32,137 bases of DNA, from positions 1 to 32,137 of the forward strand of contig NZ_ATVR01000037.1 of assembly GCF_000420825.1 (NCBI RefSeq). Direction: 5' to 3'. The notes below the pieces were generated by a model. It was not told the origin of the DNA and made no database searches. It was given only the letters and a program-made list of their open reading frames with translations. Below are positions 31,968 through 32,137 of this stretch, in pieces; the stretch's first letter is position 1; every line of letters starts with the position of its first letter. Origin of the DNA: Butyrivibrio sp. AE2015. GTDB lineage: Bacteria; Bacillota; Clostridia; Lachnospirales; Lachnospiraceae. Both the position numbers and the translations under genes were made by a program.

Positions 31968-32137
31968 ATGAAATGCATTCATTGTGATATTGAAATGATT
32001 ACTGCAAGTATGGATACAGGACTCACAACGGGATCTTTATTCTATATTTGGAAAAAAGAGAAAGGGGTCTTTAGTTCCACAAAAAAATCTGAAGTCAAAG
32101 TATATGTATGTCCTGAATGCGGGTATATAGAGCTTAG
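31968..32137 (+). CDS. Zinc-ribbon protein, N-terminal part cut by window end
   Basis: The frame starts at the ATG at 31968, 12 bases after AAAGGA, and runs open to the end of the window (56 codons). It begins MKCIHCDIEMITASMDTG and later has VYVCPECGYIEL, giving two CxxC pairs about 44 residues apart, which form a zinc ribbon. The pattern resembles small DUF6487-type proteins (CxxC, then GxI/GxL and a later CxxCG). Too short for the ORF listing threshold of 60 residues and partial at its 3' end. Function unknown; such proteins are common as small accessory genes in Clostridia. Confidence 0.65.
   Translation, partial: MKCIHCDIEMITASMDTGLTTGSLFYIWKKEKGVFSSTKKSEVKVYVCPECGYIEL

Overview
The window looks like a chromosomal segment of a low-to-mid GC Firmicute, most likely a Lachnospiraceae of the Butyrivibrio/Pseudobutyrivibrio type. 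The reasons are the Clostridia-typical gene order Asp23-nusB-xseA-xseB-ispA-dxs-tlyA-nadK-argR-recN, a DUF1836 gene and a DUF4869 gene, BspA-type leucine-rich repeats on surface proteins, and frequent TTG/GTG starts behind strong GGAGG ribosome binding sites. This is judged from protein families only; no rRNA or tRNA gene was seen.

Layout. (1) 1-686: the 3' end of an IS3-family transposase, then about 430 bases without a convincing gene, including a GC-rich island. (2) 687-5311, minus strand: a surface O-acylation cluster made of a lipoprotein with repeats fused to an SGNH/AlgX-like domain, a 56-residue membrane protein, an MBOAT acyltransferase, and a second SGNH/AlgX-like protein with a C-terminal BspA repeat. 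(3) 5421-7468, plus strand and divergent from that cluster: a LytTR response regulator and an AgrC-type histidine kinase. (4) 7553-9247: phosphoglucomutase/phosphomannomutase. (5) 9405-13781: rpsO, pnp and prfC, with a striking hairpin/pseudoknot candidate in front of pnp. (6) 13809-15296: a transglutaminase-like lipoprotein. (7) 15359-27592: a long, tightly packed housekeeping run (Asp23 protein, nusB, xseA, xseB, ispA, dxs, tlyA, nadK, argR, recN, DUF1836, pcrA) covering antitermination, DNA repair, isoprenoid synthesis, NADP supply and arginine control. (8) 27683-29363: a small acidic-tailed membrane protein and an iron-sulfur RlmD/RlmCD-type rRNA m5U methyltransferase. (9) 29364-32137: a variable accessory slot.

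The accessory slot is the most unusual part. It holds a run of hairpins ending in an intrinsic terminator (candidate structured RNA), a truncated minus-strand gene remnant, a two-gene cassette (DUF4869 protein plus a compact P-loop ATPase with a Toprim-like second half), the last 20 or so codons of a second RlmD-family methyltransferase, two further terminator-like hairpins, and the start of a zinc-ribbon protein cut by the window end. The DUF4869/ATPase pair is the best candidate here for an undescribed system; its function cannot be read from sequence alone.

Start codons were moved from the longest open frame wherever a ribosome binding site, signal peptide or neighbouring gene made a downstream start more likely. 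Family names come from motif recognition, not database searches.
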